This document shows, in pieces, positions 43,764-53,600 of a stretch of 64,000 nucleotides of DNA. The notes below the pieces were generated by a model. It was given only the letters and a program-made list of their open reading frames with translations, was not told the origin of the DNA and did not search any database. The stretch's first letter is position 1, and every line of letters begins with the position of its first letter. The DNA comes from Bog-159 sp963785255 (GTDB lineage: Bacteria; Acidobacteriota; Terriglobia; Bryobacterales; Bryobacteraceae), in NCBI GenBank assembly GCA_963785255.1, contig CAWAUR010000010.1, positions 62,001-126,000 on the forward strand. Reading direction: 5' to 3'. Position numbers and translations under genes: made by a program.

Positions 43764-45828
43764 TCAAGGCCTGGCGCACGCCGACGGGGCGCCGGGGATG
43801 CTCACGGGCCCTTTGGCGAAAGAACGCCGGAGTGCGCCGCCCATTAAAAGAGCCGCGGCAAGAGCTAGTGACAGCGCTGTGACGACCCAGCCGATACGGT
43901 TCTCCATTGGGGTTTCAAACCTGAATGCGATGTCATGCTCACCCGGCGGCGCGTCAATCACGCTGAAATCCGCCCCTTGATCCCGATGCACCGGCAGCTC
44001 ATGGCCGCCGGCATAGGCGTGCCACGCGGGATCGTACGTTTCCTGCACCAGGACGGATTGTCCCGCCGTCACGCGCGCGTGCACGTGCAGCTCATCAGTC
44101 CCCGCCCAGGTGGATGTAGTGGGCGAGTCGGGTCCTTCCTCGATTACCGCGGTATATTCCCGCAGCCGCTCCGGATTCGCTTGTTCGAGTGGTTTGAGCG
44201 CCTGCCACCGTGCACGATCCACTACGCGCGCCAGCGACGGGTGGCGCCGGGGAACCCGATAGATCACGTTGCCCTGGCCGTCGTCATACAGCACCGGCAA
44301 CACGCCCACGAACTTGCCCGGAAGCGAAAAGTCGTGGTACATCTCTTGCGAGCGTTTGTCCGAAACGATCACTGCATCCGCGCCCAAGGCGGTCAGCCAG
44401 CGCACCCCCAGTTCCGGTTTGGGTCCCAGCAAAATCTCCCAGGTGGCGGATCACCTTGGAATTTTCGAGCCCCTGCTCCGATCCGCCGCCCACCTGTGCC
44501 AAGTCGTGCCAAGTGTCCCACCAGAATCGCACCGACCCGGCCACAAACGTGCGCGCTCCCGGCAGATGCCCGTCGATCCACTCGGACATGCGATATTCCA
44601 CGCGCTGCCGGTAATCCGTTTCACGCGGATACAGTTCCCATGCATGCCGGACATAATGGCGCGTTTCGCACAACGCCAGCAACACCACCAGCGCCGCTAG
44701 CGCCCGCGCCATCCTGGCCCGCGAGGGCGTGCGCGCCCGCCAATTCCACAATCGCCGCAGCAACTCGACGCATGCCAATATCAGCGCCAGATCGAGCTCC
44801 GGAACCAGGCGGCCCGGCTCGCCGACGATGCGGAAGTTGAAATAATAGTGTCCCAAAACGTTGAGTCCCAGAACCAGCAGCCCGCCGGAAATGAAGATCG
44901 AGTAAGCCCAGTCCGGTTTGCGAAATGCGGCGCGCAGGGAGACGGCCAGGAAAGCGGCGACAGCCAAGCCGAGCAACGCTACAGACCAGGCGTTACCCGG
45001 GGACGACACATATCGCAGGTTCTCCACGGTAATCCGCAGGTAGGAGGGCGTGAGCCAGAATGCCGAGAGGCCGTAAGCCAATGCCGGAATCGCGAGGGCG
45101 CGCAGCCAGATGCGGGCTTCGCGCTGGGTTATCCAAACGCTCCACACTAAGACAGGAAAGAGTAAGCCCAACGCCGTCGCGCCGTAAAAGTTAGTCGATA
45201 CGGCCGCTGCCGATAGGAGTGCCGCGAGCGCTGTGGCGGCCGGATTCCAGCGGCGTAGCGCGACGAAGGCGAACGCCAGCGCGAAAGGCAACAAAGATAG
45301 CGCCGAGATGTGCGGACCCTCTCCAAAGCGGGTGAGAACCCAAAGCCGCCACGGCGCGAAATGTTGGGTATCGGCGCGAAACAGCGGGATCAACAGATAG
45401 AGAGGCGAGACCAGCGCCGCGGCCGCGGCCGCCAGCCACGCAGCGCCGCGCGACCGGCTCAACACCCACACCAGGAAATACACGCCCGCGATTCCCAGGC
45501 AATAGAGCAGTGCGGTGTAGATGTGATACGCCTTCACCGGAAGCCATACGTGCGCGAGCAAAGCTGTGCCATAGCGCAAAACCGGCGGATATAAATAGTC
45601 GTAGCGAGTGCCGCAATACCAAAGCGGCTGCCATTGGGGATGTGGCAGATGCGCGCTCAGAAAGCGGCCATCCGCGATGAAGGTGCTCTCGATGGAATCC
45701 CAACGGTCCAGATACTTCAACTTGAACAGCGGCTTGATCAGCACCGCCGTAAATACGAAGATCAACAGTAGGTCGAGGACAAGTTTGGCGCGCCGCACGC
45801 TAACTTTTCCGCCCGGCCGGTTGGGCAC
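43764..45828 (-). CDS. Large polytopic membrane protein (YfhO/GT-C-like), one frameshift
   Basis: The reconstructed protein has about 685 residues. It starts at GTG 45828, or GTG 45798 which lies 1 nt after the GT2 stop. Eleven or so membrane segments are followed by a soluble domain and a final TM (IGWVVTALSLALAAALLMGG). The first external loop has YLDRWDSIESTFIADGRFL and PLWYCGTRYDYLYPP. The frame breaks at about 44431-44445, between NSKVIRHLGD and EILLGPKPELGVRWL. The architecture resembles YfhO-like or GT-C proteins that glycosylate lipid or cell-wall acceptors. It follows GT2 and methyltransferase genes in one operon, which supports glycan assembly. Confidence 0.65.
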
Positions 45829-46588
45829 CGGATTGATAGCGGCGTTGCAGGCTATCGAACTGGCGATGGTAGCCCCACCCCCAGCGGTACATCAGATATT
45901 TGGCAAGTAACAACAAGATGGAGAAGCCGTAAATGGTGCTTTGAAAAAACGAAGCCGACGAAGCTTGCGCGAAGTATCGCGTGGGCACCGGTACTTCCGT
46001 GATGCGCGTGCCTAACGCGACCATTTGCGCCATAATCTCCTGATCGAAGATGAAGGCGTCGGAGTTGGTCTCCAGATTCACCGATTCGAGCACTTCGCGG
46101 CGGAACGCGCGGTAGCCGGTATGATACTCGGATAAGTTCAGCCCGAACGTCACATTTTCCGCCCAGGTGAGAAAGCGATTTGATATATATTTCCACCAGG
46201 GCATGCCTTGCTTCATGGGATTGGTTCCCATCAGTCGCGATCCCAGCACGGCGTCGGCGCGGCCTTCCTGAATAGGCCCCACGATCTCGGGCAACAGCGT
46301 GGGATCGTACTGATAATCCGGATGAACCATCACCACGATATCGGCGCCGGCTTTGAGCGCCTCGCGATAGCAGGTCTTTTGATTGGCGCCGTAGCCGTAG
46401 TTGCGATTATGGACGAATAACTCAAGCCCCATGTCGCGCGCGATCTGGGCGGTTTCATCGGAACTGCCATCGTCCACCAGGATGACCAGGTCCACCATGT
46501 CGCGCGGCAAGTCCTGATAGGTCATGTGCAGCGTCTTGGCGGCGTTGTATGCCGGCATGACGACGACGACTTTGGGTTTGGCGGTCAT
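45800..46588 (-). CDS. GT2 family glycosyltransferase (DPM1/polyprenyl-phosphate type)
   Basis: This 262-residue protein begins KVVVVMPAYNAAKTLHMTY, with LVILVDDGSSDETAQ and VVMVHPDYQYDPTLLPEI (DxD-like HPDYQYD). NLSEYHTGYRAF is typical of the dolichol/undecaprenyl-phosphate sugar synthase group. One C-terminal hydrophobic stretch (FSILLLLAKYLMY) could anchor it. ATG 46588 overlaps the methyltransferase TGA (ATGA). The stop at 45802-45800 is overlapped by, or 1 nt from, the start of the membrane protein that may use its product. Confidence 0.85.
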   Translation of the reverse strand: MTAKPKVVVVMPAYNAAKTLHMTYQDLPRDMVDLVILVDDGSSDETAQIARDMGLELFVHNRNYGYGANQKTCYREALKAGADIVVMVHPDYQYDPTLLPEIVGPIQEGRADAVLGSRLMGTNPMKQGMPWWKYISNRFLTWAENVTFGLNLSEYHTGYRAFRREVLESVNLETNSDAFIFDQEIMAQMVALGTRITEVPVPTRYFAQASSASFFQSTIYGFSILLLLAKYLMYRWGWGYHRQFDSLQRRYQSGAQPAGRKS

Positions 46589-47280
46589 GGCGCGGTCTCC
46601 GGCGCGGCGGTGACGATGAATTGATAGGCGAACATGTTTTTCCATCCGCGCGCGGATTCGTACGACAGGCGTTCGAGCGCGCGCACCGCGGCGGATCCTT
46701 CCCATTTCGGCAGCGCCAGGCCGATGGGCACGCCGGAGCAACGCAGGGTTTCGATGCGGAATCCGCACTCGTGGAACAGTTCCACCCAGCCGCGCCAGGT
46801 ATAGAAGTGCAGGTGCGTGCGGTCGAAGAGGCCGCGATCGTGGGCGGGGAAACGGCCGGTCAACACGTTCCAGCGGAAGTAGGCGTGGCCGCTATTAGGC
46901 AGCGACGCCGCCAGCCGTCCGCCCGGCGCGAGCACTTCACGCAATTCACGCAACAGGGATGCGGGGCGCCGCAGATGCTCCAGCACGTCCGCGCAGATCA
47001 CGAAATCGAACCGTCCAGTAAGGCGCGGTAATCCGAGATCCAGATCGGCTTCGAAGAATTCGATGGCATCCGGGAAGTTCTCGCGGCGCGCGCCCGGCGA
47101 ATCGATGCCGGTGACGCGATAGCCGCGGCCCGCCAGAATCGCTCCCAGATAGCCCGAGGCGCAGCCCACATCCAATACGCGCCGGCCATCGCCCGACGCG
47201 GGCAAACTGGCCAGCAGCAGGCTGTGGCTGCTATACGGACTGTCCTTTAGCTGGTAGGGCGTGGCGGTGGCCAATGCCAT
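46585..47280 (-). CDS. Class I SAM-dependent methyltransferase (UbiE/Methyltransf_11 type)
   Basis: This 231-residue protein has SAM motif I RRVLDVGCASGYLGAILA, motif II YRVTGIDSPGA and motif IV DFVICADVLEHLRRPASLL. It is the first gene of an operon with a GT2 enzyme and a GT-C-like membrane protein, so a sugar or lipid-linked glycan substrate is plausible. ATG 47280 is preferred over the adjacent GTG 47283. It is divergent from the lipoprotein gene, with only 50 nt shared for both promoters. Confidence 0.83.
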   Translation of the reverse strand: MALATATPYQLKDSPYSSHSLLLASLPASGDGRRVLDVGCASGYLGAILAGRGYRVTGIDSPGARRENFPDAIEFFEADLDLGLPRLTGRFDFVICADVLEHLRRPASLLRELREVLAPGGRLAASLPNSGHAYFRWNVLTGRFPAHDRGLFDRTHLHFYTWRGWVELFHECGFRIETLRCSGVPIGLALPKWEGSAAVRALERLSYESARGWKNMFAYQFIVTAAPETAP

Positions 47281-47330
47281 CACGACAGATTATCGCGCAT
47301 TTCACTGCCATAATGACTTGAGAGGGCTTA

Positions 47331-48209
47331 ATGAATCTCGTGACGGCGCCTGCGTTGTCCTTTTCCCTGATGTTGGCCGGCTGTAGCGGTCTGACCAGGC
47401 ACGGTCCCGTGGATTCCTCTCTCGCCGCGTTCATTCCTTCCGATGCCGTGGCGCTGGCGGGCATACGCATGGATCAGATCCGGACGACTCCGCTCTACCA
47501 CAAGCTGGCGGAGCAGAACAAACTGCCGAAATTCGATGCGTTCCGCACCGAATCGGGCTTCGATCCGAGCCAGGATGTGCGCGAACTGTTGGTAGCCAGC
47601 GACGGCCAGAACGTGCTGGCAATCGCCCGCGGCACGTTTACTGCGAAGCCCTCGCGCGATCTGGAATCGAGCGACTATCGCGGCTACACGCTCTACGCGA
47701 AGAGCCCGGACGAAGTTATCGTCTTTATCGACAAGAGCACGGCGCTGGGCGGTCCGGCGACGTCGGTGCGTGCGGCCATCGATCAATTCAAAAGAGGCGG
47801 CCACGGCGCGCCGCGCGATTTAATGGCGCGCGCCGAAGCTCTGCCGTCCGATGCGCAGATCTGGGCCGTGGTGGTGGGCTGGCGCGGCGCTTCGCCGGAC
47901 CGGCTGCGCGGCATGGGCGATCTGAGCAACGTGGACCGCATGCTGCGCTCTGTGGACGACGCCACCATGACCATCGACCTGCGCCACGGCGCCCACGCCG
48001 CCATCACCGGCGATTGCCATGCGGAGGGCGATGCCCGGAATATGGCCGATTCGCTGCGTGGATTGGCGGCGCTGGTGCGGATGGCCGTTCCCAAGAATCA
48101 GCCGGATCTGCAGCGCGGCTTGGATACCATCCAGGTGAAGCAGGAGGGCCGCGTGGTGCGGCTGACCGCCGACATCCCGGAAGATTTGGCGGAAAAACTG
48201 TTGATGTAG
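47331..48209 (+). CDS. Lipoprotein of unknown function
   Basis: This 292-residue protein has a lipobox (LSFSLMLAGC) that predicts lipidation at Cys18. The mature part (AAFIPSDAVALAGIRMDQIR, SDGQNVLAIARGTF, ELLVASDGQN) matches an uncharacterised acidobacterial family that I recognise only by pattern. No catalytic motif is seen. Shine-Dalgarno GAGAGG (47320-47325) and a -10-like CATAAT (47309-47314) support ATG 47331. The oxidoreductase gene follows after 33 nt with its own ribosome-binding site and a TAGAAT box, so it may be transcribed separately. Confidence 0.65.
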   Translation: MNLVTAPALSFSLMLAGCSGLTRHGPVDSSLAAFIPSDAVALAGIRMDQIRTTPLYHKLAEQNKLPKFDAFRTESGFDPSQDVRELLVASDGQNVLAIARGTFTAKPSRDLESSDYRGYTLYAKSPDEVIVFIDKSTALGGPATSVRAAIDQFKRGGHGAPRDLMARAEALPSDAQIWAVVVGWRGASPDRLRGMGDLSNVDRMLRSVDDATMTIDLRHGAHAAITGDCHAEGDARNMADSLRGLAALVRMAVPKNQPDLQRGLDTIQVKQEGRVVRLTADIPEDLAEKLLM

Positions 48210-48242
48210 ACGGGGTGCTAGAATTCCCACAGAGGTTCGACT

Positions 48243-49514
48243 ATGAATAGCAGAAGAAGTTTCGTGCTGGGTGCGGGGGGCGCGGCGATTTCGCTAATGG
48301 CCGGCAAGGCGTCCGCCAACAGCCGTATTCGGGTTGCGGTGCTGGGCATCAACGGCCGCGGCCGGGACCATATCTTCGGATTCAATAATCTGCCCAATGC
48401 TGAAGTAGTGATGCTGTGCGATCCCGATCGCAACCTGCTCACAGAACGCGCGGAACAGTTTGAGACCAAGTATCACCGCAAGGTCTCGACGGAGCAGGAT
48501 CTGCGCGCGGTGTTCGATAACAAGGAAATCGACGCGGTGAGTATTGCCACGCCCAATCACTGGCACGCGCTGGCGGCGATCTGGGCGTGCCAGGCAGGCA
48601 AGCATGTGTATGTCGAGAAGCCCGGCGCGCATAATATTTACGAAGGCCGCAAGCTGATCGAGGCCGCTCATCGCTATAACCGCATCGTGCAGCACGGCGT
48701 GCAACTGCGCAGTTCGGAAGCCATCAAGGAAGCCGTGCAATTGATGAACAACGGCGTCATCGGCAAGGTGTACATGGCACGGGGGCTGGTGTTCCGGTGG
48801 CGTCCCTCGGTGGGCCATGTGGGCGACGAACCCGCGCCCGATTATTTGAATTGGGACATCTGGCAGGGTCCCGCGCAGACGCGGCCGTTCACGCGCGCGC
48901 TGGTACATTATAACTGGCACTGGCATTGGGATTACGGCAACGGCGACGTGGGCAACCAAGGCATTCACGAGACGGACATGTGCATGTGGGGTCTGGGAGT
49001 GGGGCTCCCCACGCGGGTTACCTCCATGGGCGGCAAGTTTCTGTGGGACGACGATAAGGAGACTCCCGAAACACTGACGTCCGTGTATCACTACCCCGAG
49101 CAGAAGAAGATTATCCAGTTCGAAGTGCGGCCCTGGTGTACGAACACGGAAGGCGGCGTGGGCGTGGGAAACATCTTTTACGGATCGGAAGGCTATCTGG
49201 CGATCAATGGCTACGATTCCTACGAGGTGTATCTGGGCCAGAAGCGCGAGCCGGGGCCCAAGCGCAGAGCCGGCGGCGATCATTTCGCCAACTTCATCAA
49301 GGCGGTGGAAAGCGGCAAATCGAGCGATCTGGATGGACCCGTGGAGACGGCGCATTTGGCATCGTCGCTGGCGCATCTGGGAAACATTTCGTACCGGCTG
49401 GGCCGGCAACTGCAATTCGATCCAGGCGCCGAGCGGTTTGTGGGCGACGAGGAAGCCAACCAGATGCTGACGCGCAACTATCGCGCGCCGTATGTGGTGC
49501 CCGAGAAGGTGTAA
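48243..49514 (+). CDS. Gfo/Idh/MocA family oxidoreductase with Tat-type signal
   Basis: This 423-residue NAD(P)-dependent oxidoreductase acts on sugars or cyclitols. The N-terminus NSRRSFVLGAGGAAISLMAG is a twin-arginine signal, so it is probably exported folded to the periplasm with its cofactor. The Rossmann fold follows (IRVAVLGINGRGRDH), then SIATPNHWHALAAIWA and the family hallmark KHVYVEKPGAHN (EKP Lys). The C-terminal domain has HWHWDYGNGDVGNQGIHETD, which is typical of the Planctomycetes/Acidobacteria subgroup. Shine-Dalgarno AGAGG lies 8 nt before ATG 48243; TAGAAT lies 18 nt before it. Substrate unknown. Confidence 0.87.
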   Translation: MNSRRSFVLGAGGAAISLMAGKASANSRIRVAVLGINGRGRDHIFGFNNLPNAEVVMLCDPDRNLLTERAEQFETKYHRKVSTEQDLRAVFDNKEIDAVSIATPNHWHALAAIWACQAGKHVYVEKPGAHNIYEGRKLIEAAHRYNRIVQHGVQLRSSEAIKEAVQLMNNGVIGKVYMARGLVFRWRPSVGHVGDEPAPDYLNWDIWQGPAQTRPFTRALVHYNWHWHWDYGNGDVGNQGIHETDMCMWGLGVGLPTRVTSMGGKFLWDDDKETPETLTSVYHYPEQKKIIQFEVRPWCTNTEGGVGVGNIFYGSEGYLAINGYDSYEVYLGQKREPGPKRRAGGDHFANFIKAVESGKSSDLDGPVETAHLASSLAHLGNISYRLGRQLQFDPGAERFVGDEEANQMLTRNYRAPYVVPEKV

Positions 49515-49566
49515 GCGCTTCGCGTGAGAGAAAAGCTGCGTTGGCCACACCTGTATCTGGAGGCGG

Positions 49567-50217
49567 ATGCAGGATTACGACGCAACTTTAAAGTCGCTGT
49601 TGCGCAGCTCGCCGCCGTTGACTATTCGCGAACTGGCCGGTGCGGCGATTGCGCAATGGCTCGACGTGGAACTACCTAAAGTGCAGAACCTGCGCCTGGA
49701 TCTTCTGGGCGAAACCGTGAACGGCGATCTGGTGCATGTGGAGCTGCAAAGCAGCAACGATCCCGCCATGCCGCTGCGGATGGCGGATTAGTGCCTGGGG
49801 ATCTTTCGGCTGTTCGGCCGGTGGCCGCGCCAGGTGCTGCTCTATGTTGGCCAGCCGCCTATGCGCATGGACAGCGAGTTGCGCGGCGCCGACACGTGGT
49901 TCCGCTATCGTCTGCTGGATATCCGGCAGTTGGATGGCGAACGGTACGCGGAGCTTGCGGACGACCGGGGCGCGCCATGGAATTCGCGCAAATGGCCGCC
50001 GCCGGGTTGGCGGCTGGCGGCGAACGGGGCCTGTGGCAGGGCCTGCAACGACGCGCACCTGAGGCAATATAAGCGCGGCGTGGGTTCCGCCTACTTTGTC
50101 TCCGGGATGAGTGCCCGCCTGGGGCGGCGGGAGGAAGCGCTAGCTTACCTCAGGCTTGCCATCCAACGCCGCGAGATCGACATTCTACCTCCGCGGGAAC
50201 GATGCATTCCGCGGCAG
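49567..50217 (+). pseudogene. Broken Rpn-family nuclease/transposase-like gene with a chimeric tail
   Basis: The frame carries an Rpn (PD-(D/E)XK, recombination-promoting nuclease) domain: DYDATLKSLLR, LPKVQNLRLDLLGE, DLVHVELQSSND (active-site Asp and ExQ), then RMAD, TAG at 49789-49791, and CLGIFRLFGRWPRQVLLYVG with ELRGADTWFRYRLLDIRQLD in the same frame. The conserved residue at the stop is normally Tyr. Beyond about 49940 the similarity is lost. The frame then enters a TPR-like scrap (MSARLGRREEALAYLRLAIQ) and runs into dispersed repeats. Rpn genes are mobile-associated and often degraded. I regard this as a pseudogene. Confidence 0.72.
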
Positions 50218-50645
50218 AGTGCCTGCGCCACGCGGCCGCTTTCGCGGCTGGGCAGACGACACACAACGATCGTCTGCCCCACTTCTAGCGCGAGAACTCC
50301 TTGCCGGCATCCGCGAGCTCCCATTCGTGCATCTCGGCGTGCGCCAGCGCAGCAACCCGATCGGCACGTATCCGGGGCGCGGACGTGGGGCAGACGATCG
50401 TTTTTTGTGGTCTGTTTGGGAGGGCCTGCGGCCCGCGAAATTTCATGAAAAACTCGGCAAGCGCAGTATCGAACTTGTGTAGTGGGTCAAATTGGCTTTT
50501 GTGGGGCGGCCCATCGTGGCCGCAGAATTGCCCGCCCCACAAAGCCGAATTGACCCGCTACCCGAACTTGCCCACCAGCCACCAACCACCGCCCACCAGC
50601 CACGGGAGAAGTTTTTCGACCCTGCTTGGAGCCGGCTCTGGCCGC
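50218..50645. repeat. Repeat-rich non-coding gap (families II, III and V)
   Basis: The gap holds a family III fragment (50212-50230), an inverted pair of family II arms (50251-50282 and 50385-50416, facing opposite to the pair at 38.5 kb) and a separate inverted repeat at 50479-50509/50532-50561 (GTGGGTCAAATTGGCTTTTG and its imperfect inverse). 50562-50640 is rich in CCACCAGC repeats. No gene is seen. Confidence 0.7.
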
Positions 50646-53600
50646 TTAGAACATCAGATGCAACGACAGTTGCAGGAAGCGCGGACTGCCGATGGTGTGC
50701 TGGATGTAACCCAAGCTCCCGTTTGGCGGAATTTGAGGCGGTCCCGTGTAGTAAGGGAAGAACAGCACATCGTTGTTCGGCGCGTCGAAATCCGGGTGAT
50801 TGAAGAGATTGAAACCATCGAATTCGAAGCGCAAACGATAGCGTTCGGAGAAGAGAAACTCCTTGGCCACGCTCACATCGAAACGCACCTGGAAGGGCCC
50901 CCGGAACAGGTTGCGGCCGGTACCGCCGAAGAGCGATTCGAATTCATCGCATCCGGAAGCATCGCAGGCGGGAACGCCGTTGGTGCCGGGCGCCACGAAC
51001 GATGGCGCGAAGTCGGCGGCATTGAGCACCGGATTGTTCGGGTTGACGCCGGTAGTGCCCTGGAGCTGAGCCTGCTTCGCGGTAACGCCGGGCGCCAGCG
51101 GCACGATCGGGTTGGTGATGTAATCGCTCGCGCCATAGTACAGGCTGGCGACGGAGCCCGAGAAATCGTACACGCTATAAGGCTGGCCGCTCTGCGCCAC
51201 GGTCTGGCCGCCGATCGTCCATCCATTCACCAGGTATCCCAAGGACTGGTTGGAAGTCACCTTGGGCAGCGTGTAGCTGTAGTTAATCAGGAACACATGC
51301 GTCTGGTCGAAGTCCGCTGACGCATAGTTCGACTTGGGATCCAACGGGTTGTTGCCGGTAAAGAAAAGCCCCAAGCCGCTTTGCTCGTCAAGTGCATGGG
51401 ACCAGGTGTAGGAGGCGGTGAACTGCAGGCCGTTAGACAAGCGCTTACGGGCTTGAAGCTGCAGAGCGTTATAGTTCGAAATGCCCTCGGCTTCGTACGA
51501 GACCGAGTTCATGTCATAACCAATGTACGGTACGCGGCCTGGCGCATTCCCCGCGTACTCGGGCGCCGGGTCGTAAGGCTCGGTATCCAGGTAAAGAGGA
51601 GTTACTCCGCCATACGACGATGTTTGGCCATTGATAGGATTCTGTGCCGTAGCGATCCCGGGCTGGTTGAAAGGAATCGGCAACACTTCATGCACGCCGT
51701 GATTCCCCACATAGCCGATGTCGAAAAGCCAATTGTTGGCAGCCTGATACTGAATGTCAAACGTCCAGTTCAGCGTGTAAGGCAGCTTGTTGCCGACGTC
51801 GTAACCGCCAATCAGGAACGGCCCAAACAGATTGCCCGTGGGGTAATTGCCGTTCAAGGTATCGTTCAGATTGGGCAGCAGGGCCGTGAAGGCCGCCGCG
51901 TTTTGCGGCGGCGCCGGGAACGCACCGGTGCCGAAAGGCGTCGATAAAGTGGCGCCCTTGGTGGCGAAAATCCCGGTGACGAACGGCTGCGCCAGAGTGA
52001 CGCCAAGTGGGCCATTGTAGCCGAATCCGGCGCTGGGCGAAAACTCGCTGAAGAGTTCGCCGCGGTCGTAATAAACTCCGAAGCCCGTGCGCACAGTGAT
52101 CTTTGGCCTGGCCGTCCATGCCAAGCCGATGCGCGGCGCAAGTCCCCATTGGCGCTGGGTCAACAAACTATCGCTGGCGCCGGGCGTTCCCAGAAGCGAG
52201 TTATTGCCGGCAACTTCCAGTCCGGAATTGGTGATGGTATCCGTAGACGCGTTATAAGCGTAAAGGCTTGGATCGAATGCCGACAACTTTCCGTACTTTT
52301 CCGACAGCGGGCCATCGAAGTCCCAACGCAGACCGGCGGTCAACGAGAGATTGCTGAGGATCTTGAAATTGTCGTTGATGAACGCGCCCACGGTGTCCGA
52401 CCGGTAGTACCGGCTGGCGCTGCCCGAAAAGGCCGCCGAGTAACTGCCGGTGCGCACCGCGCCCTCCACGAAATTCAGGAAGCTCTTAAAGCCCAGCGTG
52501 TCGGTGCTGGTATTGTTGTTTACGATGTTAAGTTGAGTGTGGTCCCAACTGCCGCCGATGGAAATCGTATGGCGGCCCTTGACCCAATTCACCGTAGATC
52601 CCAGTTCCCACTGGTTTTGATACATGCCGGCGTTGCCGAAGCTTACGCTGGGCCCGAATTCCAGGCCGTTGGACCCTAGCACGTCGGAGATTTCGAACTG
52701 CGGGAAATTGGTGGCGCCCAGCAGGTTCATGCCGACACTGTTCGGCGTGAAGTCCTGGCCGGTGTTGGCGTAGGCACGCAGACGAGTGAATCCGGCATGC
52801 TGCTGCCAGGTAAGGTTGGGGCTAAGAATGGTGGTGTTATTGAGGCTGCCCACCACGCTGCCCGCCTGCAGTTGCTGCGAAAAGCCGAGCAGATCGCCGA
52901 CCGCACCGAACGGGTTGGTGGTGGGATCGTTCTGATAGTAAAACTTCCCCGTGAGCCGGTCCCTCTCGCTGAGGTTGTAATCGATGTTCACAATGCCCTG
53001 ATCCACGCTGGATTCGGCGTTCGGTCCCTGCACCACGGCGTCATAACCGAGTTGCTCGGCGAGCGCCGAATTAGTGATCTGCGCGCTGGGGAAAAGATAT
53101 TGGCCGTTGGGCAGCGTGGCTTGCAGCATGTTGAGAGCCACGGGACTGATTTGGGACGGCGTAATTTTACTGCCATAGCTGCTCTGTACCATGTTCACGA
53201 TGCCCTGCGCGCTACGGTCGTTAGTCAGTCCGAGGGGAACGTTCACCTCTTTGGTGGCATCGGAGGCATCCGCCAGGCGCACGCCCTGATAGGCCACAAA
53301 GAAGAACAGTTTGTCCTTCTTGATGGGCCCGCCCACGTTGGCGCCGAACTGGTTGCGGTTCAGGAAGGGGTCCTTCACCAGGATGGCGGGCGAATTGTTG
53401 TAGAAGAATGGCGCCGCATTCATCACGCTGTTCTGGAACTCCTCATACAGCATTCCGTGCAACTGGTTGGTGCCGGACTTGGTGATCACGCTGATATGCG
53501 CGCCGCTGTGCGCGCCTTGCGTAGCGTCGTACATTGCCGAGTTTACGGAGATTTCCTGAATCGTTTCCGGCGGAGGGGTCGGCAACGCCTGGCCGATAGC

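Noticed and set aside
26..49791. Possible genetic-code change with TAG read as Tyr
   Set aside because: TAG is the terminal stop of several intact genes in this window (for example 5759-5761, 13605-13607, 55218-55220), followed at once by other genes or repeats.
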